Assembly (NCBI GenBank): GCA_015698045.1 | Contig: BLAL01000169.1 | Location: 930,001-994,000 of the forward strand | DNA from: Rhizophagus clarus | Lineage: Eukaryota > Glomeromycota > Glomeromycetes > Glomerales > Glomeraceae | DNA: 64,000 nt | Direction of reading: 5' to 3' | Shown: positions 33,488 to 46,264 of the stretch, in pieces | Numbering within the stretch: the stretch's first letter is position 1 | How the letters are laid out: each line of letters begins with the position of its first letter | Program-made: the position numbers and the translations under genes | Notes under the pieces: generated by a model | Told to the model about the DNA's origin: nothing | The model's input: the letters and a program-made list of their open reading frames with translations, nothing else | Databases searched by the model: none

Positions 33488-35223
33488 AGGACCCAGAAAT
33501 ATATATACAGGGGTAGGGTCTACTGATGCGTCATCATTATAGTAGAGTTAGGCGGAGTAAGATTTTGATTTACGTATAATTTAGGATTTTTTTGTCCGTG
33601 GTTAGGTTATTAGATTGCGTATTTATTTTCAAAATTTTTATATGTAAGAAATTCAGTTTTCATATTTTGGTCTAAATTTGGCCGATTATATATATATCAT
33701 ATAATTATATGTAATAAAATATGAAATATCATTTAATCTATAAAGCTTTTACATGTTCGATGCACACCTGAAAAAAAAAAAAAATAAAAAAAAATCCAAA
33801 ATGTTTGGATTTTTTTTATTTCGTGGTATTAATCAGAAAAAATTTTTATAAAAAAATATAAGGTCTGGTCAAATATCTTTCTATTAAAGGCTGATTATAA
33901 TACCTGGGTATCGATCATATGATTTGATCAGTTTAATCTTTTTTTATAAAACATTTTCACTAGAAAAAAATTCATCACTCTAATGTTTTAAAAAAAAATA
34001 AAAAATACATAAAAATTTGACCTTTAGTCAAGTATATTGATAAAAGGTATTTTCTTCTTTTCTTTAGGAATGCTACTGGAAGTCTGGAATGCTTCTGGAC
34101 ATACTATAATACGTAGTAAATTAGTTTTATTTTTATGTATTAGATTTCGACCACTTTGGACTTTCTTGCTGGATATTCTGAAGGGTAATATAAAAAGGTT
34201 ATTATATTTAATATAAGAACGTTACTAACGTTCTTCTCTTTTCTTTTTTTATAGGAGCAAGCCTTTCTAGCACCATCTTGAAGGTAATTTCGAATGGGAA
34301 GGGTAAAGGAGGATAAAACTCAAATGTATTGTTATTTAGAGGTGCTGGAGGTGTTAGCTAAAAAACACTAGTATATAATAAATAATTAAACTTGCAGCTG
34401 TATGGGTTTTTATTTAGTAATTAATATTGATATAAGAACGTTACTAACATTCTTTTTTTTCTTTTTTTGTAGATACTGGCTTGAACTTAGAATTAGACCG
34501 GGTAAGAGTGGTGTAAGAGTTACTGGGAGGTAAAGTTATTTTACTTTTGTTGCAAAGAACATTTACTAATGTTCTTATTTGTTTTTTTATAGGTGCCGGT
34601 TTTGATGAGGGTAGCCGGGTTGAGAGGTAGTTGGATAGAGGGTGGGAGGGTATAAACGCATGTTATGAATAATAAAATATTGTATTAAATGGTTTATAAT
34701 TTAAATCTCATGTACAATTTCTTTTGTGAACTTATTTTTTATTATTAAAACCGTTTATTTATTATTTTTTTTTTTTATTGATTAATTTAAAAAAGATTTT
34801 TTTAATAAAAACGTAAAACGATTTTTTTTTTATTAAAAATAAATAAACAATGAAATAATTAAAAAAAAATCGCTGAATTTATTAAAACCTGTTCAGACCT
34901 GGTCTGGTCCATTTAATTCAGACCGCCTTATATTGTAATCTGAAACTTGAACTGAATATTTCAGTCTGGATTAAAAACTATAATCTGGACAACTGAAGAG
35001 TATCTGATTGAACTGGTTTATCAATATAATTTTTCATTAGTAAATAATAATTCGTTATATAATAAATGTGACCTTAAGTTTGAAATTTTAATTGCGTATT
35101 TTTGCAGGATTTTCAATATCAGGTGTCAATTTTGCGTACCACTCATATAAAAAACCCTTGCGTACAGCTCATAGTAAATGTTTTTTTAGTCACCTGACCC
35201 CTATATATATATTTCTGGGTCCT
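33488..35223. mobile_element. hAT-type element (1,736 bp) with intron-like internal array
   Basis: Inverted repeats of about 31 bp begin AGGACCCAGAAATATATATA at 33488 and end at 35223 (right arm 35192-35223). They are flanked by an 8-bp duplication ACTGTAAC/ACTATAAC (33480-33487 and 35224-35231). No transposase is recognisable. The middle (34060-34670) holds short GC-richer islands separated by intron-like stretches, each ending in a hairpin with TACTAAC followed by a pyrimidine tract and TATAG or GTAG. It may have captured host gene pieces. Confidence 0.7.
34222..34600 (+). repeat. Three copies of a branch-point-like hairpin motif before 3' splice-like sites
   Basis: AGAACGTTACTAACGTTCT (about 34223-34243), AGAACGTTACTAACATTCT (about 34434-34453) and AGAACATTTACTAATGTTCT (about 34546-34566). 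Each is followed within about 20 nt by a T-rich tract and TAG. The loop is the classical TACTAAC branch-site sequence. The flanking islands do not give one clear long reading frame. Confidence 0.65.
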
Positions 35224-35399
35224 ACTATAACATTAATAACACGAAGGATGATAAAACATAAATAACTAATAATAATATATATTACAGACATATATAGTAA
35301 ATATTAAGATATATTATCATTATAAGCAAGTTAAATAACTGGTAAGCAAGCTAACTAGGCGAATACCATGGATGATTATAAGCAAGATAAATAACTGAA

Positions 35400-35712
35400 A
35401 GTATATGACATAAACATAACAGATAAATGTCTAATATGTCTGGTAAGAAATATCATAAGCAATTAATGATAACAAATAAAAGTCCGTATCTATCAAGAAG
35501 TATAATGAGCAACTGACGACAAATATCACAGACATAAATATCCGCACCTGACAAGAAGCATCATGAGCAACAAACAAGAAATGTCACGGACATAAATGTC
35601 TGTATCTGACAAGAGGCATCATGCGCAACTGACAACAAATATCACAGACATAAATGTTCGTACTTGATAAGAGACAAATATCACGGACATAAATGTCCGT
35701 ATCTAATAAGTA
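35400..35712. repeat. Tandem repeat, about 58-bp unit, about 5 copies
   Basis: Units contain CACGGACATAAATGTCCGTA and CTGACAAGAAGCATCATGAG with decay. Core copies sit near 35526, 35585, 35642 and 35683; the last interval is shortened. Each core includes the small palindrome GGACATAAATGTCC. Confidence 0.75.
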
Positions 35713-35867
35713 GGATTATCAGATGTTGCATTTACTTATGATTGACCGGTGTATGGGCACTTTATCCATGACATAGCATGCAAGTCAGGGTATATCACGG
35801 ACATGAGTTGAAACCATGGGCGGACCATAGAGGATATAACCTAGGCACTTGAGACATGAAATGTAAG

Positions 35868-36232
35868 GTTAGAGCCTTTGTTGATCGGGTGGATTGGGTG
35901 TGAAAATACTGAAACCCAGGCCCAGCCCAGACTCAGACTGGCTTTTAATACATATAAGAAAAAATAAAGAAAAAAATAAAAATAAAATTTTTATAATAAA
36001 ACATAGTGTTTGGATAAAAACTACTCGTATATGAACTCAAAATAAAAAATATTGATTTTCAAGTCTGGTCCGAAATTGAAAATTTGCGGCAAGCTTAATT
36101 TCAGCCAGATCTAAGGCGATTTTGGCCAGAATTAAGAAAACTGGGTTTTCCCAAAAAAAAATCTGCCGGCCCGGCCCAGCTCGGGTCTTTTTTTAATCAA
36201 ACTGGCCTGGCACCTCAGTTTACAAGCCTCTA
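35868..36232. mobile_element. Possible hAT-like non-autonomous element
   Basis: Starts TTAGAGCCTTTG and ends CAAGCCTCTA, with GC-rich CCCAGGCCCAGCCC and GGCCCGGCCCAGC stretches in subterminal positions, a style common in AM-fungal hAT-derived repeats. The ends match only partly and no target duplication was found. Confidence 0.3.
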
Positions 36233-36257
36233 TTGTGTTGTTTATTCATTTATTGAT

Positions 36258-38762
36258 TTAATTCATCAGATTGATTATTTGTGATGTAAAATCAGATTCT
36301 CCTTGTTCATCAGATAATTGATCATTTAGTAGTTGATCTAATTCTTCAAAATTATCCACTGGATTATTTTCTTTGTTGATTTTTAATATTTCCTTTAGTT
36401 TTATAGTTACTTGTTTCATATCTGGATGATTATCTGATATTCCATCCCAACAAGCTAAAAAAAAATCCTTATGTAAATAATTCTTAAATAAATAAAATAA
36501 TTAAGGACATTTTAAATAATGGAGTAATATTTACCCGTATAAAGTTTAATATAATCGAAAGGAATATCTGGACTTGAAATTGGAGTTTCTCTAAGGCCAT
36601 TTATGATATTTACAATAAACAATGATGATTTTGTTAAGTATAAAAAGGTGGTTGCCCACTTGATATTTCCCATAACAAAACACCAATACTATAAACGTCA
36701 CTTTTTTCATTATATTTATATGAGGAGTTTTTTAGTCTTTCTGGATCAACATAAGGAATTACGCCATATAAACTAGATTTTTGATTAGTTACATCCTCAA
36801 TTCTTCTTGACAATCCAAAATCGGCTAATTTAATAGTATTTTGATGAATTAATATATTATTAGAGTGCTGATAAATATTAACTAATGGATAAATTAAATA
36901 AATGATTACATAAAATAAAATTTAAGTAAATTACCAGATCACAATGTATTATATTTTCATTATATAAAAATGAAGCGGCATAAGCCAATTGATATGCAAG
37001 ATTACATTTGTCATTCCAATTAAGTTCGTTAAAATTTTTCTTCAGATAGTTTCTAAACGATCCACCATCAGCATATTCTAATACTATTAAATTTTTTTTA
37101 ATGGGACATCTGTGTTTAAATTAGAGGTTTTGTTAATTAGTAAAATTTTAAATATTTTCAATCATAAATATGTGATTCATTAATATACCTGAATTTGAGC
37201 TTGTAATTCCGTGAAAACGAATGACATTATCATGAAAATCTATTTCACGTTGAAGTTGAAGCTAAATAAACGATAAATTAAATTTAAATTATGAAACAAA
37301 AAAGAAAAAGGCGGTAAAGTTTGCATTTTTAAAATACCTCATGCACAATTTCTTTAATAGTGGCAATGTCAAAATTGAAAAAAGATTTTAATGCTAGATA
37401 TTGATCTGAATCTTTATAATTTACACGAAATACTTCTCCAAAGTGTCCTTTACCGATTATTTGCATATTACTAAAACAATTTTTATGATCATAATATTTA
37501 ATGTGGTTTTTCAAAATTGCTTCCTCGATCCAATTGCTCCATTCATCTGAATTGATCGAATTATTAATAGGACTATTTGTTATTATTTTCTTTATCCATT
37601 TATACAAAGAACCAATTGAAATAATTGATATTATAATAGCTGCAATATAAATAATTAACTTATTACTTAATGATTTACTCTTTGATAATATTGTTTGTGG
37701 TGGTGGCAATGGAACTGATGGGTCTAAAGATTTATTAGATGATAATGATACTAATAGTCTATAGTTGATATCTATCAAAATTAATTAAAAATTAATAGTC
37801 GACTCAAAGAACAATAGTAGAACACGTATTATATTTACCAGTCAGCGGTTTAAAGTCTAATGGTACTGCAATTCCATTAAAAGGATGAAAACCATTTGCA
37901 TTCTTGGGATAATTTTTATTTTGATGATAAACTCGATAACTAAAATGGATAGAAATGATGTCATCATCCAAGTTCAAACCAGTATCAATATATAATTAAG
38001 TATTTTGTAGACCTCTAATATATTCAGCTATATATAAAAACAATGTATTATTTGCATAACCTTTAGCAGAATCGACATCAAAATTTCTAGGAATAGTATC
38101 AAAATCTTGACATTTAATGCAATAGAAACGTCAAGATAGAAAAAGTCATTTCCAATACTATTATAGTTTAACATAATTAGTTTCTCATATATATCACTGT
38201 TGACATTAATTCCATCCAATAAATATGTTCTTCCATTATGATCAATAACGCCCGTCAAGAATTCTACTATTGTTGGTAGACTCCATAAATTATTTTGTGG
38301 ATTAAATGTATAAATTAAAACTGTTTCATTACTTTCAGGACTTTCTGATATGTGTAATGTATTATTCGCAGATGCAGCACCACAATATTGAGTAGTATTA
38401 ACTCTTGATTTATTCTTCCATAAAATATTTTGAATATTCAACGCAACAGAATCGTCAAAGAAGTTATTCTCAATATTATGATCGTTATCATCATTGAATT
38501 CATTAAAAATGTACAAATTATTATTAACATAGGTATGTCGAAATCGGGTTGATATTTTTGGATAATTTATTCTAGCTCAAAAATTTACTTCAATTGTTAT
38601 TTGTACTTCAATTGTTATTTGAAATGATTCTAGCATAATTGAGGAAATAAATATTGGCGTTGCATTGTTTGATTTCACAGTATTTAAAAAAAATTTAAAA
38701 ATCATAAAAATTGTAACATTTAAAAAAAACATATTCTTTTTTAGTAAGATCAGTGCGAACAT
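36258..38762 (-). pseudogene. Receptor-like kinase gene: secreted Kelch-like region, membrane segment, protein kinase (decayed)
   Basis: Reading on minus from 38762: a hydrophobic N-terminal segment, then Kelch/galactose-oxidase-like sequence (RFRHTYVNNNLYIFNEFND, NETVLIYTFNPQNNLWSLPT, DHNGRTYLLDG, FFYLDVSIALN). A single membrane helix follows (LIIYIAAIIISIISIGSLYK, about 37610-37670), then a kinase domain: IGKGHFGEVFRV loop, LALKSF lysine, VLEYADGGSFRNYLKKNFNE, catalytic [24 protein letters not shown] and [20 protein letters not shown]. Kinase exons: about 37330-37790, 37185-37250, 36935-37109, 36535-36867, 36258-36454, with GT-AG introns. Defects include an in-frame TGA near 38577, frame changes near 38105, 37095 and 36620, and a stop near 37998. 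An extracellular Kelch plus membrane plus kinase layout would be a receptor kinase, which is rare in fungi. This copy is probably dead. Confidence 0.6.
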
Positions 38763-38933
38763 TAAAGGGTAAAATCTATGATGTACATGTACATAAAAAA
38801 CATTAGATATTCGGTAAATTAGTAATATCTTGTAACGTTATACGTGAATTTGCAAAGAGGGTTGATGTGTAAACTCTAAAATATTAATTATTAGTAAAAA
38901 ATTTTAAAATACAATGGTTTAATTAATTTTATA

Positions 38934-39850
38934 TTACCCAAAATCCTTTTTTAATTCAGAATCGGTTTTATCTTTTGATTTACAACTATCAGTCTCTTCA
39001 AGATCGCAATTATATTCGTCTGTTTCTTCATTAATATCCGATTTTAATTGAGTTTCTTCTAAGTTCAATCTTTGATTATATGATTTGGTCAATTCATCAA
39101 TAGATTTATCCATGTATTTATAGTAATGTTCACACTTTAAACCTAATACCTGAAAACAATCTTCATGATATAAATGTCCGCATATCAAAACTTCGCTTTC
39201 TTCATTTATTGAAATTTTACAAATTTTTTATCACAAAACTTTTTTATATCTGGAGGTACAAGAGAATGGTATCCAAAAGGTAAGGTACAAAAAGGAAAAC
39301 TTGTAGGGATTGATGTAAAATAATAATGAGGTTTTTTATTTCTTTTCCCTTCTATTTTTTTTCTACCTTATCATTATTCTTCCAGATTTCATCGAAGAAA
39401 TTCAATGGAAAAAGAACAGTTCTTTTAACCATTTTGTCTAAATCTTTTTTTTTTATATGGATAGTCCCTTTTTGGTGTAAATGATGTAGTAAATAAATTT
39501 TCATTCCGAAAAATGTCAATAAATAGAGCATCACATCTAAGAGATTTACTCGACTTTTGCTGTGGTATGTCTTCGTAAAAGACTATGGAAGTTTTTGATA
39601 ACATACTCATCAAACATATTCAGATTATTTTTCAAAGTTACGACAATAGGATGATTTATTGATTTCCAATAATATACATCAGATAAAAAGGCAAGGACAT
39701 TGGAACCTTCTCATCATGCATCACGAACGAAACACTGTATCAACATATTCTTCAAATTTGTTATTTCGAAAAAGAACTGTATAAATATCTAATGTTACTG
39801 CTGGAATAAGTAAATCGAAGAAGTATTAGTTATTTGATGGGGGGTTGGAA
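38934..39850 (-). pseudogene. RING-like protein of a large AM-fungal family, decayed
   Basis: On minus, from about 39850 down: WKSINHPIVVTLKNNLNMFD and NFHSLLRRHTTAKVE, then KRTVLFPLNFFDEIWKNNDK, PTSFPFCTLPFGYHSLVPPD, and a RING-like end (KICKISINEESEVLICGHLY, HEDCF, KCEHYYKYMDKSIDELTKSY). The tail is acidic (EETQLKSDINEETDEYNCDL). Reading needs several frame changes (for example between 39240 and 39225), and a stop follows TTAKVE. The CxxC and CGHxYHxDC pattern suggests zinc binding, and the rest is known to me only as an uncharacterised family in AM fungi. Confidence 0.5.
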
Positions 39851-39906
39851 TATCACCGAACTGCTTCGCAGTTCGGATGATATTTTAACACCCCTATCAA
39901 ATAACT
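39828..39906. repeat. Imperfect palindrome (79 bp) with GAACTGCTTCGCAGTTC core
   Basis: Arms 39828-39865 and 39868-39906 pair almost fully (AGTTATTTGATGGGGGG against CCCCTATCAAATAACT; CCGAACTGC against GCAGTTCGG). It looks like a foldback element. No terminator role is claimed. Confidence 0.75.
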
Positions 39907-41583
39907 GTGTTATCCTGCAGCCGCTGATGATCATGCTTATAAATACGATATTAAACTATTTCCAGTTTAACACGTTCCTTTCAGCCCTATTTTTTCTGTA
40001 TAATATATGATATTGATATTTAGTACATGATATTTTAGTATGTGAAAAATATCAACATTAATTTTGCAATTATAGTTTATTTATAGCTTAATAAAAAAAA
40101 TATCAGCACGATGAAAAAAACATGATCATATTTGGCTGTAGGATAATTTATCATAAATTGTATAGTTATTGTCCGGAGCAAAGCGAAGGACTATATACTG
40201 TATGTTCATGAACATTAATGACATATAAGATCGCGTTCCAAAGTCCAGTTTCCGCACACATTATGACATTATGTTATTGAAATTTTGTGCTATGTTTATA
40301 AATAAAAAGATAAAAATAAATTTGGATACATTTGCTGGTTGGGTGATTATGTACCCCTATTTAGTATTTATCGCACCTTATCGTTTTTCGGTTATTCTTG
40401 AAATATAGTGAGTAATATAATTTTTTTTTTCCCCTATAATAAAATTAGACATCATCTTATTTTTATTTTTTTTTTTAAATTTAATTGTTTATTATGAGAT
40501 ATATTTTAATAAATATGTTCTTGACTTGTTATTCCATTCTAGATTTTTTGATAAACTAAACTATCTAAAACTAATCTATTTACATTCCCCACTTAATACA
40601 CCAATAGTTTAAATATAGGCTGTCTTCAGAATAGTGACGTTTATTTTTCTTATAAGCATACTCCTTTAATTAAAAACACCATCTCCTAAACCATAAAATT
40701 CTTCATTGTGCTACTAAAGATTTTTCCAATTCCTAATTACAATTTATTCACAATGGCATATCCGACACCTCACCCAATAAATATTAAACTACTTCTTTTG
40801 AAGCGCATTTTTTATATGTTCCCTGTGTTGTATCTTCAGTTAGCTATTTTTTAGGCTGATGGTTCCTGTGACTTACGCAATAATCGGTATTTTTTAACCG
40901 TAGCCCCGGCCGTTATATTTTTCCGTTCCGATACCTTGTCGATCTGGGTACCCACGTGATCTGTAAGAATTTGTGTAATTTGACCATCAAGTGGAAAACA
41001 TGTCACGCCACTTTTATTTTTGCTGCGGAGACGATCATTTTCTTGGAGAGAAGGAATATAATTATTATTTTACGACAAGACTGAACTAATAATATTTGTA
41101 TCCCTGTGTCTTTGTCATTGTAAAACTTATGGTAGTTCTTTTGTTTATTACCGTCGCCCACCGGTTTTGTGGTATATTCTATGAAAAAAATTACTACTTT
41201 TTGTGTAGACTAGTTTGAAACTAGAAACAAATAATTTGTATCTATAGAACCTAAAATAAAAGGAAAGACAACAAATCGAGTGTTAAAGGAAATGATATCC
41301 ATTTATTGGTTACATGTAATTAGCCCATGATTGTATTATGTAACACATAATAACAGATAAGGTAACAAATAGGTATAAATACTTTTTACATATCGGCATC
41401 ACAAAAAAGTCTTTCGCATAATTTTATTATTGAAAAAACATAATCCATTTCAAACATAACTCTCCAAGTTTAGAAACAAAGTAATTAATACTTAGTTCTG
41501 AGTGTAATTGTCAGTCAGTGTTAAATACGACGCATTTAAGTCATATGATATTTATCATATGATTATTACATAATTCGTTTTGG
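39907..41583. other. AT-rich interval upstream of the kinase gene, no gene seen
   Basis: 40254-40293 repeats the motif of 17041-17072 (GCACACATTA, then TTTTGTGCTAT). Positions 40890-41180 are somewhat GC-richer but show no convincing frame. Confidence 0.4.
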
Positions 41584-44069
41584 TTGAAATATTATTTATT
41601 TTTCTTTTTTTTTGCAATATATATATTCTTAATTCAATTTCGTACCAACTTTGTTTCGTCCTTAGTTTTTAAAACTATTTTATTATTCTATAAGAGTCTT
41701 ATAAATTCATTAATTAAGAAACTAACACTAACTAAGAAATGCAAAAAATGCAAATTTAAATGTAACGCAATATATTTTCAACAAAATTTCGAAAATTGGA
41801 CCAGTGGTAATAAATATGTTGATAAATTTATTCAAGATACTCAATTATCAGCTCATACTACTGACGGAGTCCTATCAGATGCATTAGAATGGATACCTTA
41901 TAATAGGCTTAATAATATTGAAAAAATTGGAGTAAATAAAGCAAATTGGATTGATGGGCATATTAAAGAATGGGATAATGAGAATAAAAATTGGAAAAGA
42001 TACAATGAAAATATGGTTGTAATTCTGAATAATTTAAAAAATCCAAATGATCTTACAATAGAATTTATAAATGAGGTATAGTATTTTTATTCAGTTTAAT
42101 TTTAAATTTTAAATTTGTTATTTTTATTAATAAATTACATTTATAGACTATAAAATATTATGGAATAACCCAAGATCCACAAACAAAAAATTACATGATG
42201 ATATTAAGTAATAAATGTAAAAAATGCAAATTTAAATGTAATGCAATATATTTTCAACAAAATTTTGAAAATTGGACTAGTAATAATAAATATATTGATG
42301 GATTTATTCAAGATACTCAGTTATCAGCACATTACGGTGCAAATGAGGTGTTAGAATGGATACCTTATGATAGGTTTAATAATATTGAATATATTGAGAT
42401 AACTGGAGTATATACAGCAAATTGGATTGATGGGTATATTTATGTATGGAATAATAAGGTTAAAAATTGGATAAGATACGACGAATATATGGCTGTAACT
42501 CTTAAGTATTTAAAAAATCCAAATGACTTTACGTTAGAATACAAAAATAAGGTATTAATTTATAAGATGATTTTGAATTTTAATCTTGTTATTTTACTAA
42601 TATGTTTACATTTATAGTTTGCAATTTGTTGTGGAATAACTCAAGATCCACAAACAGAATATTATATGATGGTTTTAAGTGATCAATGTAAAATATGTAG
42701 CTATATATGTAATTCATTTTGTTTTCAACAAAATTTCGAAAACTGGACTAGTGGTAATGACGATATTGATAAATTTATTCAGGACACTCAGCTATCAAGT
42801 CATAATAATTTAACAGAAGCAATAGAATGGATACCTCATAGTAGATTTAAAAATATTGAATATATTGCAAAAGGCGGATTTGGAAGAGTATATAAAGCAA
42901 ATTGGATTGATGGATATATAGATAAATGGGATAGTGATATTGAAAGACATAATTTTGATGGATATATAAATAAATGGGATAATGATATTGAAAGTCAAAG
43001 TCAATATTGGAAAAGGCGTGATGCAAATATGTTTGTAGCTCTGAAAAGTTTAAATAATTCAAAAAATATCACATTAAAATATATGAATGAGGTATGAATA
43101 ATTTTTTACTTACAAAGTTTTTATTTTAATTTTCTGATATTATTTTTTTTTGCCTTTTGTATACAGATGATACTTCATCATAAAGTAGATATTGATCATA
43201 GAATTATTAGATTTTATGGAATAACTCAAGATCCAGAAACAGAAAATTATATGATGGTCTTGGAATATGCAGATGATGGAAGTTTACGTAGATATTTGGA
43301 CACAGATTATAATACATTAAGTTGGGAAAGTAAAATTATTTGTTTATATGATATTATAACTGGGCTTAAATTTGTTCATGAAAAAAATCTGATTCATCGA
43401 GACTTGCATCATGGCAATATTTTAAAGTCTAAAAATAAAACTGCTATAACTGATATGGGATTGTGTAAACCAACAGATGATATTGCACAAAAAAATAACA
43501 GATATGGTGTTTTGCCTTATATAGCTCCTGAAATTTTACGAGAACAAGCTTATACAAAAGCTTCAGATATTTACAGTTTCGGTATAATTATGTATGAAAT
43601 AATTTGTGGTTTACCTCCTTTTCATGACGTAAGCCATGATGAAATTTTAGCAATAAAAATTTGTAAAGGACTAAGACCGAGGTTCAATATTAAAGTACCT
43701 CAATTAATTATACGTTTAATTAAAAGTTGCTTGGATGCAAATCCATTAAAGAGACCGAAAGCAGAAGAAATTAGAGATATTTTATACACGTGGCGATATG
43801 AACCAAATAACAAACAAGCAATAGAATTACAAGCACAAATTAAAGAAGCATCTACAATGAACAACAATTCATCAAATAATAAAATGTCTTCATCCAATCT
43901 ATCATATGAAACACACTCAGAGGCTACTTATACAAGTAGATTACTTAAATTTGGCAATCTTCCGGAACCAAAAAATTCTGATGATTATTATGAACAAAAT
44001 GACAACATAATTAGCGTGGAATCTTCAGGTACTAAAAAAAAAAGAAAAAAATATATTTGTAATAATTAA
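41584..44069 (+). CDS. Protein kinase with three tandem N-lobe copies
   Basis: Exons 41584-42075, 42147-42551, 42618-43091, 43167-44069; GT-AG introns in phase 0. The first three exons each carry the same module: a Cys motif (CKKCKFKC or CKICSYIC), FQQNFENWTSGN.xxD.FIQDTQLS, EWIPY.RxNNIE, ANWIDG and a strand ending NEV-like. Only the third has a full glycine loop (IAKGGFGRVYKA) and a normal lysine strand (MFVALKSL). Module 1 reads IGVNKANWIDG and VVILNNL; module 2 reads ITGVYTANWIDG and AVTLKYL. The last exon gives the C-lobe: VLEYADDGSLRRYL, catalytic HRDLHHGNIL, TDMGLCKP in the DFG position, PYIAPEILRE, SDIYSFGIIMYEI and RPRFNIKVPQ, then a Ser/Asn-rich tail. DFG is replaced by DMG, which still has the metal-binding Asp. 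Frames are open through all exons. The start is uncertain: the first residues are hydrophobic (YYLFFFFFAIYIFLIQF) and may be a signal anchor or not translated. Confidence 0.75.
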
Positions 44070-44232
44070 AAGAATTACTAATAAAATTATTATATTAAAT
44101 AAAGTTTATTTGTTAATAGGGTCTTTGCAGATTGACATTTTTCAATTAAATATTAACGATGATGAAAATAGTAAATTATACAATAACGGGTAACAGATTA
44201 AAAAAATCTGGGATAAAAGTTAATTTACCATT
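44070..44232. terminator. 3' flank of the kinase gene
   Basis: AT-rich flank with AATAAAGT at 44098-44105, a possible poly(A) signal, ending where the large inverted repeat begins. Confidence 0.3.
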
Positions 44233-44674
44233 TTAACAACCAGATAAGCTTTTAGTGCGATTTTCCTCTATAATAGGAAAAAATGTTGGTCAATCATTTT
44301 TATTTTGGCCAGATTTTCACTAAAATTTTCTATTCCACTTTCGATGATGACCCACATGCACAGTTGCCGTAGATACAAAAAAAATTGCCTTTTTCGTAAA
44401 AAAAGCTTCAGTTAGTTTTATATATACATAGTCTTAAGCTTAAGCTTAGCTTAAGCTTTGCTTTGCTTATGCCTAAGCTTAAGCTTAAGCTTGAGCACAT
44501 CTTTAGACTAACTTTTTGCAAAACCTCTTCCTGTGCTAGCGAAAATAGCTGTTAGCTTTATAATCATAAATTATTTGCACTTTTTAACTTTTTTGCCGAT
44601 CAATAATAAATTGTTACAAATCATTAAAAATTAGTATCTTTAAAAATTTAATTTTTTTTTTTTAATTTTATTGC

Positions 44675-44707
<33 letters not shown>

Positions 44708-46264
44708 TAAATTTTGATGATAAATATGAAGAAATTTTTAAAGATTTAGGAAAAAATGGATAAAAACATTTTTTTATTAAACGATTTAGAAAAAAAAATC
44801 ATTTTTTCTTTCATTTTTTAATTGGAACGATTAGGGTGAGGATCCATTCGGGTCAGGTCATCAAAATCATGATCTGGATCGGGTGGCTTGTTAACCTGAA
44901 AAGAATAATGAAAAAAATAATGTACAAGGCGGTTTATAAAACTGTTTCTTTCTTTTTTATTTAAGAGAAAAAGAAATAATGAAATGATTAAACCCGTTTT
45001 TTTAAAGACTGGATTAGTCTGGGTTGAATAGTAATATGGGACCAGACCAAAAAAATTTGCTTCAATTTTATCTGGACATCCGGTTCAGTTCCTAAAAAAC
45101 ATTAAATTTAATTTAACTATTATATTATCAAGATGAATTAAGAAAATGTTAACCGAACGATTTCTTAACTTTTTTTCTTTAAAACAAGTTAAAAAAACGT
45201 AGTAACGAGTTAAAAATGTTAACTACATTTTTTAAAGAACAAGTTAAAAAAATGTCAATTACTTTTTTTTAAAAAACGAGTTAAAAGGTAACTACATTTT
45301 TTTAAAGAACGAGTTAAAAAAAACGTTGACTACGTTTTTTTTCCTTTTTTTTAAAAAAAAAGTTGAAAAACGTTTCTTTTTTTAAAAAAATGAAGTTAAA
45401 AAACGTTTCTTTTTTTAAAAAAATGAAGTTAAAAAACATTTCTTTTTTTAAAAAAATAAAGTTAAAAAAAACTTTTCTTTAAACCGATTTGGAAAATGGT
45501 AACTAAAATGAATTAAAAAACGGTAACTAACGTTTTTCTAACTTTTTTTAAAAAGTGAAAGTTAAAACGAGTTAAAATATTAACTAAATGTTTTTTAACG
45601 TTTTTTTTAATATAAATATACAAATTAAAAAACGTTAATAAATAAACTTTCTTTCAAAAAATGCTAAATAAGCATTTTTTAATAGGTTTTTTTGCCAAAA
45701 CGAATTAAAAACATTGATAAATAAAGGCTTTGACCTTTTTTACTAAACGAACTAGAGTAATTTGGGTACAAGTTAGAGTTTCAGTAATTACCGATCGGTT
45801 TTAACAGTTCCAGTTTATGATCGAACTGAAACATTCATCACTGCGGTTTCTATGTCAATTTTACGATTTTCTGAACCGATTTTACCGAATTGATTTGTGA
45901 TAATAAAAAACGAGAAAACCGTTTTTTAATTTAATTATATATCAAAAAATGCGTTTCTTAATAAAATATCAAAAAAAAAGTTACAAAAACGTTTTCGCAA
46001 TGTTAAAACGTCGCGAAACTTTTTTTAATTACGGAAAAAATTTAGTACGTTGATCACTTAAAAATCCGCGGTAAATATACATCAAAAAACGTTTCTGTAA
46101 CGTTTATCAGTAAAATCTTGCGAAATGTAGAGTTCCGAACAGGCGGATGGGGTCGGGTAATTGACTTAACCTGACCCATGATATTCAAGTCAGGTCATCA
46201 AATTCATGACCCGTTTTATATCAAAAAAAATTGTCAAGATTCAACAATTTTATATATGAAAAAA

